Assembly: GCA_012514775.1 (NCBI GenBank)
Contig: JAAYZQ010000136.1
Span: 1-5,588, forward strand
Direction: 5' to 3'
Source of the DNA: Anaerolineaceae bacterium
GTDB taxonomy: Bacteria > Chloroflexota > Anaerolineae > JAAYZQ01
Length of the DNA stretch: 5,588 nt
Shown here: positions 1-5,588 of the stretch, piece by piece
How the letters are laid out: the number at the start of each line of letters is the position of its first letter
How positions within the stretch are numbered: the first letter of the stretch is position 1
Position numbers and translations under genes: made by a program
The notes under the pieces: model-generated
What the model saw: only the letters and a program-made list of their open reading frames with translations
What the model was told of the DNA's origin: nothing
Database searches by the model: none

Positions 1-536
1 AAACGCGCGTCGACCTGGTCCTTTGCGGTGACCGATGGCATCTTGAGCTTGGTGTGGGGCAGGCTCAACCCCTTGCGGGAGCTGAGCGGCCCGCCGGCAA
101 CCACCCGGGCTTCCGCCTCCCGGCCGGTGGTGACATCGGTTACCTGCAGCTCCAGGATGCCGTCGTCCAGCAGGATGCGGTCGCCCACCTCCACGTCGCG
201 CAGCACCTCGGCGTGGGGAATGGGAATCATGCCCGGATCCTGAGAGGCGTCGGCCAGCGCCAGGCGCACCGACCGGCCCGGAACCAGCTCGATCTGCTGG
301 CCGGGCAGGGTTCCGACGCGCAATTTGGGCCCTTGCAGATCGGCCAACACGGCCACGGCGCGGTTGCCATCGCTGGCAGCACGACGTACAAAGGCGATCT
401 GCCGGGCATGGTCTTCATGAGTGCCGTGAGAAAAGTTGATGCGCGCGACTGTCATGCCGGCCTCGACCAGGGCCTGGATGGTGTCCTCCGAGTCGGTCGC
501 CGGCCCGAGGGTACAAACGATCTTGGTACGAATCAC
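1..536 (-). CDS. pyk: Pyruvate kinase, N-terminal 178 residues (3' end beyond the window)
   Basis: Pyruvate kinase transfers phosphate from phosphoenolpyruvate to ADP, the last step of glycolysis, in the cytoplasm. The reading frame from a GTG codon gives a typical N-terminus (IRTKIVCTLGPAT), then the active-site strand VARINFSHG with Arg32, Asn34, Ser36 and His37, and the metal/substrate loop DLQGPKLRVG starting at Asp66. The lid (B) domain follows, with GDRILLDDG and the family-typical return strand SRKGLSLP near residues 148-155. About 178 of the usual 470-590 residues are visible; the catalytic lysine and the allosteric C-domain lie outside. The GTG start is chosen because AGGAGGT lies 5 nt upstream. 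The loop has Leu67, Gln68, Lys71 and Val74 where potassium-dependent enzymes have Thr, Lys, Glu and Thr, so it is predicted to be potassium-independent. It follows the MFS gene by 10 bp and is probably co-transcribed with it. Confidence 0.95.
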   Translation of the reverse strand, partial: MIRTKIVCTLGPATDSEDTIQALVEAGMTVARINFSHGTHEDHARQIAFVRRAASDGNRAVAVLADLQGPKLRVGTLPGQQIELVPGRSVRLALADASQDPGMIPIPHAEVLRDVEVGDRILLDDGILELQVTDVTTGREAEARVVAGGPLSSRKGLSLPHTKLKMPSVTAKDQVDAR

Positions 537-541
537 GTCCT

Positions 542-548
542 ACCTCCT
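542..548 (-). promoter_or_regulatory. Ribosome-binding site of pyk, overlapping the upstream stop codon
   Basis: The minus strand reads AGGAGGT here, a near-perfect Shine-Dalgarno sequence 5 nt before the GTG start of pyruvate kinase. It shares bases with the TAG stop of the MFS gene (547-549). Ribosomes ending on the transporter could therefore re-initiate on pyk. It also fixes the GTG as the pyk start. Confidence 0.85.
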
Positions 549-1797
549 ACGGCTCCAGGTTGTTAAGCAGTCGCTCCTCCGCACCTCGCAGGGTAAAGAT
601 AGAGGCAATGCCTGCCAACAACACAACGACGCCGGTGAGCATAAAGACGCTCTTGGGCCCGACGATGTCACCCAACACACCGGCCATGATAAGGGCGCCC
701 ATGGTGCCGATGCCGATGACGGTCACCATGGCGCTTTCCACCCGCCCTCGCTGTGCGTCAGACACGAGGGCCTGGGTCATGGCTGCCAGGGTCGTCCGCG
801 CCGAGACCACGCACAAGCCGACAAGAAGGGCGCCGATCAGCACCAGCCAATAGACCGGCGCCATGGCAAAGACCAGGATTCCGCCGCCAAGGACGATCAT
901 GGTCACGCTGACGATCTGTCGCGAGCGGGCCCAGGAGGCATAGATGCTGATGAGCAACGCCCCCAGGGCCATGCCGATGCCCTCTGTGCCCAGCAAAAAA
1001 CCCTGGTACTGGGCCGAGATGCCCAGGAGTTGCTCAAAATAGGCGGCCGCCAGGAGGGTCGTGGCGCTCAAGCCTAGGGTGGCCACGGTGGTGATGGCCA
1101 TGAGCTGGAGCAGGTGCTTGTTGCTGCCGATGTAGCGCAGGCCCTCTGTGAATTCCTCCCAGAACTGGTGAAACTCGCCGCGTGGCGCTGTGGGCGTCGT
1201 CCTCTTGGCGTTGGGGATACGCGCCCATATCAGGAGGACGCCAGAGATGAAAAAGGTGACCGAGTCGACGATAAAGGCAGTGTAGACGGAGGTCAGGCTG
1301 ATGATGAGGCTTGCCAGGAAGGCGCCGACGATGAGCGATGCCAGCTCCGTGGCCTGCACCAGGGCATTGGCCGTCAGCAGGTGCTCCTCGGGCACCATGT
1401 TGGGGATGGAGGCGTTCCGCGCCGGGATATAGAGGGCGCCGAGGGCCATGACGCCAAAGGCGGTGATGTACAGGATGTAGAGATGCCCCGGCTTTTGCAC
1501 CAGCAGGGCGAGCAGGATGACCCCCGCCCTCAGGACGTCGGTCAGGATCATGACGGTTTTGCGGCTGAAGCGGTCGACGATGACGCCGCTGGCCAGGGCA
1601 AAGAGCTGGGGGATGGTCATGGCCGCGGCAATGATCACCACCGCGATACCCGCCCGCTCCGCCAACTGGTTGATGAGGACCAGAGCAGCAATAACGGCAA
1701 AGTTGTCGCCGACTTTTGAGACCAGCTGGCTTAGCCACAGCGCGAGAAAATCACGGTTCTGCAAGACCGTAAGCATGCCGGTCTTGTGGTTGTTCAT
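547..1797 (-). CDS. MFS exporter, MFS_3/macrolide-efflux-like
   Basis: This is a 416-residue major facilitator superfamily protein, expected to have 12 membrane helices in the cytoplasmic membrane and to export a small molecule by proton antiport. It opens with LQNRDFLALWLSQLVSKVGD (12-31), typical of the MFS_3/efflux group. Motif A, G-V-I-V-D-R-F-S-R-K, spans residues 71-80 between helices 2 and 3. The family phrase ANALVQATE is at 143-151, a hydrophilic central loop at about 193-228, and RGRV at 350-353 in the second half. Nothing in the sequence identifies the substrate; drug, macrolide or siderophore export are all possible. I chose the ATG at 1797. A GTG at 1830 would add 11 residues but lies upstream of the predicted transcription start, and the ATG has AGGTAGAGG in front of it. 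It is first in a unit with pyk. It looks less GC-rich than the upstream YfhO gene: single 60-base lines sampled by eye gave about 58-63% against 75%. Confidence 0.88.
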   Translation of the reverse strand: MNNHKTGMLTVLQNRDFLALWLSQLVSKVGDNFAVIAALVLINQLAERAGIAVVIIAAAMTIPQLFALASGVIVDRFSRKTVMILTDVLRAGVILLALLVQKPGHLYILYITAFGVMALGALYIPARNASIPNMVPEEHLLTANALVQATELASLIVGAFLASLIISLTSVYTAFIVDSVTFFISGVLLIWARIPNAKRTTPTAPRGEFHQFWEEFTEGLRYIGSNKHLLQLMAITTVATLGLSATTLLAAAYFEQLLGISAQYQGFLLGTEGIGMALGALLISIYASWARSRQIVSVTMIVLGGGILVFAMAPVYWLVLIGALLVGLCVVSARTTLAAMTQALVSDAQRGRVESAMVTVIGIGTMGALIMAGVLGDIVGPKSVFMLTGVVVLLAGIASIFTLRGAEERLLNNLEP

Positions 1798-1798
1798 G

Positions 1799-1807
1799 CC
1801 TCTACCT
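1799..1807 (-). promoter_or_regulatory. Ribosome-binding site of the MFS gene
   Basis: The minus strand reads AGGTAGAGG, followed by one base and then the ATG at 1797. The AGG at 1807-1805 is 7 nt from the ATG, a normal distance, while the second AGAGG is too close to be used alone. It is a moderate site, but it supports the ATG rather than the upstream GTG as the start. Confidence 0.5.
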
Positions 1808-1832
1808 GGTGTCGCTGTATTGGGCCGCACTC

Positions 1833-1861
1833 ATTATAAACGCAAACGGTTCTGCTGGCAA
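1833..1861 (-). promoter_or_regulatory. Sigma-70-type promoter for the MFS-pyk unit
   Basis: On the minus strand a TTGCCA box (1861-1856; consensus TTGACA) is separated by exactly 17 bp from a perfect TATAAT box (1838-1833). Transcription would start near position 1826, leaving a leader of about 29 nt before the ATG of the MFS gene. The promoter lies within the last codons of the YfhO-family gene; the TATAAT contains that gene's TAA stop. In such GC-rich surroundings, a chance match this good at the right spacing, directly upstream of a gene, is unlikely. Confidence 0.75.
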
Positions 1862-4170
1862 ACCGTCTGCGCCCCGGGAAGGGCGGCCCTGCGACCATAG
1901 GCCAGCCCCGCCCCTACTGCCGCCAGCAGCGTCGCCAGGCTGGCGAGGGCCGGCCAGGCGGGCAGCCGGTAGGTCAGCTCCACCAGGCGGCTCTCGCCGC
2001 GCGCCGCGACCGGCACCCCCTGGAGCAGGTAGTCGGTGCGGATGATGGGCGCCGGCCGGCCGTCGACGCGGGCCTGCCAGCCGGGATAGAAGGGCTGGCT
2101 GACGACCAGCAGCCCGGCGCCGCCGGGCGAGACCTCCAGCACCAGGCGCCCCGGCCGCGCCTCCACCACGCGTGCCGCGCTGCCCGCCTGCTCTCCGTCC
2201 CTCACGTCGAGCCCCGGCCCCGCATCCGGGACGACGGCCGCCTGCCTGGGGTCGAACGCCTCGCCATCCAGGATGGACAGGGCCTCGTCTCCGGCAGCCG
2301 CCACCACCTGGTGGACCACCCAGGCCCTCGGCAGCGGGTCGCCGACGCGATAGACCCGCACCTCTCCCTCCTGGTAGACGCGCTCCAGGCCCGGCCCGTC
2401 CAGGTCGCGGTCGCTGAGCACGTAATGCACGTTCAGCAGTTGCCACCGCCGCCAGGCGCCCACCCCCTCCTCGAAGGCCTCAAAAGCCGCCAGTCGCAGG
2501 GGCGTGTTCCCGGTAATGTCCTCGATGCCGTACACGATCCCCGCGCTGGCCCCGCCGGGCAACAACCCCGCGCTGGAAACGCGAAAGGTCCCCGGCTCGG
2601 CCCTCAGAAAGGAGACGAGCCCCGTCTCCGGAAAGGCGCCGCCGGCCTCCGGCTCGACCTGGTTGTACTGCCCGTTCACGGTGAACAGGTTCAGCCAGAT
2701 GAGCCCCAGGGCCAGGCCCGCCAGCCAGGCCCGCCGCGCCCTGCCCGTCGAGCGCAGCCAGAAGAGCAGGGCCGCCCCGCCCAGGATCACGAGGAGCAGG
2801 ACGTGGTGGCGCAGCGCGCCCTCGAACAGGTTGATCTCGACGCCCTGCCCCTCGGCCTGCAGGTGGCCGACGTAGAAAAGAGCCGCGAGCCCCGCCATGG
2901 CGACCCACGTCCAGGCCAGGCCCCGGCCCATGCGCCGCAATCCTCTACGCTCGGCCGGGGGCAGAGGTTGCACGAGGGCCAGCGCCCCCATGCCCGCCAG
3001 GACGCTCACCGCCAGGCTGAACAGGTAGATGATGCGCTCCTGGTTGCGCACGGCGCCAAAACCGGGCAGCAGCAGGTAGGCGGCGCGGTAAAGGGCCGTG
3101 TTGCCACCAAAGGCCATCAGGAACGCGAGGCACGCCACGACGAGCCAGAAGACCGTCCTGGCCCGCAGGCGCGGCACAAGGAGGGCGCCCAACGCCAGGA
3201 TGGGCGGCAGGATGCCCACGTACTGGGGCGAGCCGCCGAAATAGCCGGGGTAGAGGAGGTGCGTCGCCTCCGACAGGGGAAAGCCCCACGATACCGCCCG
3301 GTAATCCAGCCCGGCCCGCGTCGAGCGGGCGATAAAACCCAGCGTGGGCGCCAACTGCACCGCGGCCAGGGCGGCGCCCAGGGCCACGGGCAACAGGGCA
3401 AAGAGCGCCAGGCCCGCGGCGCGGGCCGCCGGGCGCAAGCCGGCCGTTCCCTCCGCCGCCCGCCCCAGGCGCCAGGCCAGGACGCCGTAGGCCAGCGCGG
3501 CATAGACGACGTACATGGCCGTCTGCGGGTGGCCGGCCAGCAGGGCACAGGCCAGGGCCCCGCCGGCCAGCAGGAGCTGGGGTAGGGGGTGGGGGCTCGC
3601 AGCGGCGCGATCCAGAAAATAGAGCACCAGCGGCAGCCAGATGGCCGTCTCCAGGATGGTTAGCTGTTGCACCGGGAAAGAGGTGAGATAGCCGGCATAG
3701 GCAAAGCTCAGAGCGGCGACGGCGCCCGCCAGTCGCGCGGCTCCCCGCCGCGCCCCGGCGTGGCGCGCCACCTGGCGCACCAGGAGGTAGGTAAAGAGGC
3801 TGGCCAGGGCAAAATGGAGCACCACCTGGGCCGCCAGCACGTCCAGGGTAAAGGGCCGACCCAACAGGGCCAGCACCAGGCCGGCCAGCAGGTTCGGGGG
3901 ATAGTAGAAACCGGTCTGGACATCGGCCAGGGCGGGCTGCCCGCCATTGATGTACGGATTCCAGCCCGGCAGGCGGCCGGCGGCCAGCTCGCCCGCGGCA
4001 AAGGACTGGAGCGGAAAGTACTGCTCCTGGAAATCCCCCCGGGGGATGGTCGCCCGGTCGGCGGGGTCCAGGGCCCACAGCCGCCACCAGAAGAGGAGCG
4101 GCAGCAGCAACAGGGCGGCGACGATGAGGAGTTCGGCGAGCCGGGCGCGTCTTGGCCGCTGGGTCGTCAA
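1834..4170 (-). CDS. YfhO-family multi-pass membrane protein (GT-C glycosyltransferase-like)
   Basis: This 778-residue protein resembles the bacterial YfhO membrane family, whose members are thought to be GT-C-type glycosyltransferases acting on lipid-linked sugars for cell-surface polymers. A membrane helix at about 12-33 is followed by an outward-facing loop with the typical GT-C pattern: GDFQEQYFP (45-53), LPGWNPY (67-73), then QTGFYYPPNL (85-94). The Asp46 position corresponds to the catalytic-type acidic residue of GT-C enzymes. About 13 further hydrophobic segments follow to about residue 498, with AGHPQTAMY at 212-220. A soluble domain at about 500-735 contains SQPFYPGWQARVDG (691-704), and a last helix lies near 741-759. 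The start is a TTG with GGGGGAG 7 nt upstream; an in-frame TGA 3 nt before it rules out anything longer. The 3-nt gap after the ATPase gene suggests translational coupling. The exact substrate cannot be read from the sequence. Confidence 0.85.
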   Translation of the reverse strand: MTTQRPRRARLAELLIVAALLLLPLLFWWRLWALDPADRATIPRGDFQEQYFPLQSFAAGELAAGRLPGWNPYINGGQPALADVQTGFYYPPNLLAGLVLALLGRPFTLDVLAAQVVLHFALASLFTYLLVRQVARHAGARRGAARLAGAVAALSFAYAGYLTSFPVQQLTILETAIWLPLVLYFLDRAAASPHPLPQLLLAGGALACALLAGHPQTAMYVVYAALAYGVLAWRLGRAAEGTAGLRPAARAAGLALFALLPVALGAALAAVQLAPTLGFIARSTRAGLDYRAVSWGFPLSEATHLLYPGYFGGSPQYVGILPPILALGALLVPRLRARTVFWLVVACLAFLMAFGGNTALYRAAYLLLPGFGAVRNQERIIYLFSLAVSVLAGMGALALVQPLPPAERRGLRRMGRGLAWTWVAMAGLAALFYVGHLQAEGQGVEINLFEGALRHHVLLLVILGGAALLFWLRSTGRARRAWLAGLALGLIWLNLFTVNGQYNQVEPEAGGAFPETGLVSFLRAEPGTFRVSSAGLLPGGASAGIVYGIEDITGNTPLRLAAFEAFEEGVGAWRRWQLLNVHYVLSDRDLDGPGLERVYQEGEVRVYRVGDPLPRAWVVHQVVAAAGDEALSILDGEAFDPRQAAVVPDAGPGLDVRDGEQAGSAARVVEARPGRLVLEVSPGGAGLLVVSQPFYPGWQARVDGRPAPIIRTDYLLQGVPVAARGESRLVELTYRLPAWPALASLATLLAAVGAGLAYGRRAALPGAQTVCQQNRLRL
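1841..1871 (-). terminator. Hairpin at the end of the YfhO gene: weak terminator or operator
   Basis: The arms CGCAGACGGTT (1871-1861) and AACCGTTTGCG (1851-1841) pair over 11 positions around a 9-nt loop, with a single G-U wobble in the minus-strand RNA. The stem is followed by UUUAUAAU, a short imperfect U tract, so it could act as a weak intrinsic terminator for the upstream unit. As DNA it is a dyad centred on position 1856. It covers the -35 box and most of the promoter spacer, where a repressor would bind. The sequence alone does not decide between these roles, and both could apply. It sits inside the coding sequence, just before the stop codon. Confidence 0.45.
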
Positions 4171-4173
4171 CGA

Positions 4174-5541
4174 TCAGCTCCCCCGCTTCGGGCGTTCCCG
4201 GCGCGCGGCGCGCCTGGCAGGGGTGCCCCGGTAGCTGGGCACGATCATGCCCCACACCCGGCAGCGCTGCAGGTCGAGCATCCGCGTGCGCAGGCGCGGG
4301 TCCACCTCGTCGATGGCGCGGGCCATGGTGATGACGGTCGGCAGCCGCGCGTTGTAGCGATAGTTGAAAAGCTGGTAGAGCTTTTCCTGGGCCCACGGGC
4401 TGGCGCTCTCGGTACCCAGGTCGTCCAGCACGAGAAACTGGGCAGTCTTGATCTCCTCGAAGCGCTTGTCAAAGCGCACCAGGCTTGACGGGCTAAAGGT
4501 CGCCCGCAGGTGGTCCAGCAGATCGGGCACGACGACAAACACCGCCGGATAGCCCCGTGCCTGGCGCTCGTGGGCGATGGCCGCCGCCAGGTGCGTCTTG
4601 CCGCAGCCATAGTCACCCGTCAGCACCAGCCAATCCTGGGGATCCTCGGCATACTCGCGGCAGAGCTGAAAGGTGCGCTTCAGGTTTTCGCGCTGCTCCC
4701 CGGCCAGCTCGCCCTCGCGCAGGCTGAATGTCTCAAAAGTCATGTCCTGGAGCAGCGACAGGCTGGACAGATCCGAGCCCTCCTGGTCCACGAGCTCGCG
4801 CCGGTAGTCGGGCGCCAGGATGTGGATGACGCTGGCCACGGTCGGGTCCACCAGGCGCGAGCGGATGCGCAGGTCGATCTCGTCCAGCCTCTGGTTGGAG
4901 GTGACGATGGTCGGCAGGCGGGCGTTGTAGCGATAGTTCAGGATCTGGTACAGCTTTTCACCGGCCCAGGGCGTCGTGTTCTGGGTGCCCAGGTCGTCGA
5001 GGACGAGGATGGGTGCGTTGCGCACCTCCTGAAAGCGCTCGTCGTAGCTGACGGCGCTGGACGGGCTGTAGGTGGCCCGCAGGTGATCGAGCAGATCGGG
5101 CACGACGACGAACAGCACGGCCCGGCCGGCCTGCAGGCAGCGGTTGGCGATGGCCGCCGCCAGGTGCGTCTTGCCGCAGCCATAGCCGCCCAGATAGACG
5201 AGCCAGCCGCCGGGGTTCTCGGCAAAGCGCTCGGCCGTGCTGTAGGCATGCCGCAGAGAGCGGGACATCTCTTCCGGCAGCCGGTAGCGCTCCTGCACCC
5301 AGTTCTCAAAGGTCATGTGCGACAGGTGGCCCAGGTTGCTCAAGGAGCGCAGATGCGCCAGCCGCTGCTCCTCCAGCTCGGCCATTTTGCAGCGGCAGGG
5401 GAACAACTGGCCAAAGTGGGGATGATCGACCGGCACGTTCTCGCGCACGTACCCCAGGCCGCCGCAGATGGGGCACGGCTCGTCCCCCGGGCGCTGCCCT
5501 TCGGGGCCGGTGGGCGCGTCAGTGCTCGATATAGTCGGCAT
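4174..5541 (-). CDS. DnaC/DnaI/IstB-like AAA+ ATPase with two tandem ATPase modules (putative helicase loader)
   Basis: The protein has 455 residues, against roughly 240-310 for ordinary DnaC or DnaI. The N-terminus has CPIC (23-26) and CRC (49-51), a likely zinc-binding motif like the one DnaI-type loaders use near their helicase-binding domain. Two AAA+ modules follow. Module 1 has Walker A GGYGCGKT (118-125), Walker B ILVLDD (178-183), sensor I TSN (214-216) and a probable arginine finger in RIRSR (225-229). Module 2 has GDYGCGKT (309-316), FLVLDD (369-374), TMA (405-407) in place of TSN, and RLRTR (416-420). The modules are about 60% identical by hand count over 121 aligned positions. The tail is basic (RRAARRERPKR). 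Such proteins load replicative helicase onto DNA. That role is inferred here from the family and from the DnaD-like gene overlapping its start. GAGGG lies 5 nt before the ATG. IstB of an insertion sequence is less likely, as there is no IstA nearby. Confidence 0.88.
   Translation of the reverse strand: MPTISSTDAPTGPEGQRPGDEPCPICGGLGYVRENVPVDHPHFGQLFPCRCKMAELEEQRLAHLRSLSNLGHLSHMTFENWVQERYRLPEEMSRSLRHAYSTAERFAENPGGWLVYLGGYGCGKTHLAAAIANRCLQAGRAVLFVVVPDLLDHLRATYSPSSAVSYDERFQEVRNAPILVLDDLGTQNTTPWAGEKLYQILNYRYNARLPTIVTSNQRLDEIDLRIRSRLVDPTVASVIHILAPDYRRELVDQEGSDLSSLSLLQDMTFETFSLREGELAGEQRENLKRTFQLCREYAEDPQDWLVLTGDYGCGKTHLAAAIAHERQARGYPAVFVVVPDLLDHLRATFSPSSLVRFDKRFEEIKTAQFLVLDDLGTESASPWAQEKLYQLFNYRYNARLPTVITMARAIDEVDPRLRTRMLDLQRCRVWGMIVPSYRGTPARRAARRERPKRGS
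4178..4184 (-). promoter_or_regulatory. Ribosome-binding site deciding the TTG start of the YfhO-family gene
   Basis: The minus strand reads GGGGGAG, 7 nt before the TTG at 4170. It lies within the last codons of the upstream ATPase gene. No ATG or GTG occurs near the start of this frame before the first membrane helix. This site is therefore the main support for the rare TTG start. Confidence 0.65.
4228..4743 (-). repeat. AAA+ module 2 of the tandem duplication (residues 267-438)
   Basis: This is the second copy, running from MTFETF to PSYR. It includes a 40-bp stretch (4573-4612) identical to 5146-5185 in module 1, around the Walker A motif. Walker A, Walker B and the arginine-finger region are kept, but the sensor I Ser-Asn is replaced by Met-Ala. 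A linker of about 19 residues joins the two copies, and no second zinc motif is present. Confidence 0.88.
4801..5316 (-). repeat. AAA+ module 1 of the tandem duplication (residues 76-247)
   Basis: This is the first copy of a 191-residue-period duplication, running from MTFENW to PDYR. It keeps all the AAA+ elements, including the sensor I Ser-Asn pair. The matching positions in the second copy are 573 bp away, an exact multiple of three. Confidence 0.88.
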
Positions 5542-5588
5542 ATTTTCCCTCGATGAAGCGGCGAGGATCGTCTTTGCGACCTGGCCGA
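5519..5588 (-). CDS. C-terminal 22 residues of a DnaD-like replication protein (5' part beyond the window)
   Basis: The frame from the right edge reads RPGRK, then DDPRRFIEGKYADYIEH, and stops at TGA (5521-5519). DnaD-domain primosome proteins commonly end with a D-P-x-x-[YF]-I-x-G-K-Y-G-x-x-V-type tail that contributes to DNA binding, and this fits that pattern well. DnaD-like proteins act in replication initiation or restart, upstream of the helicase loader. The frame overlaps the start of the tandem AAA+ gene by 23 bp, as expected for a functional pair in one operon. Only 22 residues are visible, so the family call rests on the short motif and on the neighbour. Confidence 0.6.
   Translation of the reverse strand, partial: RPGRKDDPRRFIEGKYADYIEH
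5547..5551 (-). promoter_or_regulatory. Ribosome-binding site of the tandem AAA+ gene
   Basis: The minus strand reads GAGGG, 5 nt before the ATG at 5541. It lies inside the last codons of the upstream gene, which fits translational coupling of the two. Confidence 0.6.

Noticed and set aside
1798..1830. An 11-residue longer MFS protein starting at the GTG at 1830
   Set aside because: The GTG lies between the -10 box and the expected transcription start near 1826, and the ATG at 1797 has a better ribosome-binding site.
1802..2446. A 214-codon minus-strand frame over the end of the YfhO gene
   Set aside because: It is an Arg/Gly/Ala-rich out-of-frame shadow; the C-terminal SQPFYPGW domain of the real gene occupies the same bases.
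2311..3585. A 424-codon open frame on the plus strand opposite the YfhO-family gene
   Set aside because: It is rich in Gln, Arg, Gly and Ala with no domain or hydrophobic core. Long antisense open frames like this are common opposite GC-rich genes, and the minus-strand frame encodes a recognisable family.
2945..4396. A 483-codon open frame on the minus strand in another frame across the YfhO/ATPase junction
   Set aside because: The product is Pro/Arg/Gly-rich low-complexity sequence, the usual out-of-frame reading of a GC-rich gene. It overlaps two well-supported coding regions.
4174..5541. IstB helper ATPase of an IS21-type insertion sequence
   Set aside because: No IstA transposase or terminal inverted repeats are visible, the flanking gene is DnaD-like, and the zinc motif and double module fit a replication loader better.
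4510..5556. A 348-codon open frame on the plus strand opposite the tandem AAA+ gene
   Set aside because: It is the antisense shadow of the ATPase gene. Its internal repeats simply mirror the AAA+ duplication.

Overview
The window is GC-rich, and every gene I can support lies on the minus strand, so transcription runs right to left. The gene mix is a DnaD-type tail next to a DnaC/DnaI-like loader, a very GC-rich YfhO-family membrane protein, an MFS exporter and a pyruvate kinase. Together with the GC-rich codon use, this looks like a bacterial chromosome, perhaps of the Chloroflexota (Anaerolineae/Caldilineae). That assignment is an inference from gene style; there is no rRNA or other marker here to prove it.

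Layout in order of transcription. (1) At the right edge are the last 22 codons of a gene whose tail resembles DnaD-type primosome proteins. (2) It overlaps by 23 bp a 455-residue DnaC/DnaI/IstB-like AAA+ ATPase. This protein has an N-terminal four-cysteine zinc-binding motif and two complete copies of the ATPase module, 191 residues apart. (3) Three bases after its stop, a TTG codon with a strong ribosome-binding site starts a 778-residue YfhO-family multi-pass membrane protein. (4) The last codons of that gene hold a hairpin and a near-consensus sigma-70-type promoter (TTGCCA, 17 bp, TATAAT). (5) From this promoter a second unit starts: a 416-residue MFS exporter and then, 10 bp after its stop, the N-terminal 178 codons of pyruvate kinase, which runs off the left edge.

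The window therefore appears to hold two transcription units. The first is probably a DnaD-like/helicase-loader pair for replication restart or initiation, with a membrane glycosyltransferase-like gene co-transcribed. The second is an exporter plus a glycolytic enzyme, with its own promoter embedded in the end of the first. The features most worth attention are the tandem AAA+ helicase-loader-like protein, whose second module has lost the sensor I Ser-Asn pair; the compact hairpin/promoter junction; and a pyruvate kinase carrying the residue signature of potassium-independent enzymes. There is no mobile element, CRISPR array, tRNA or rRNA that I can see, and there is no intergenic gap longer than about 40 bp.
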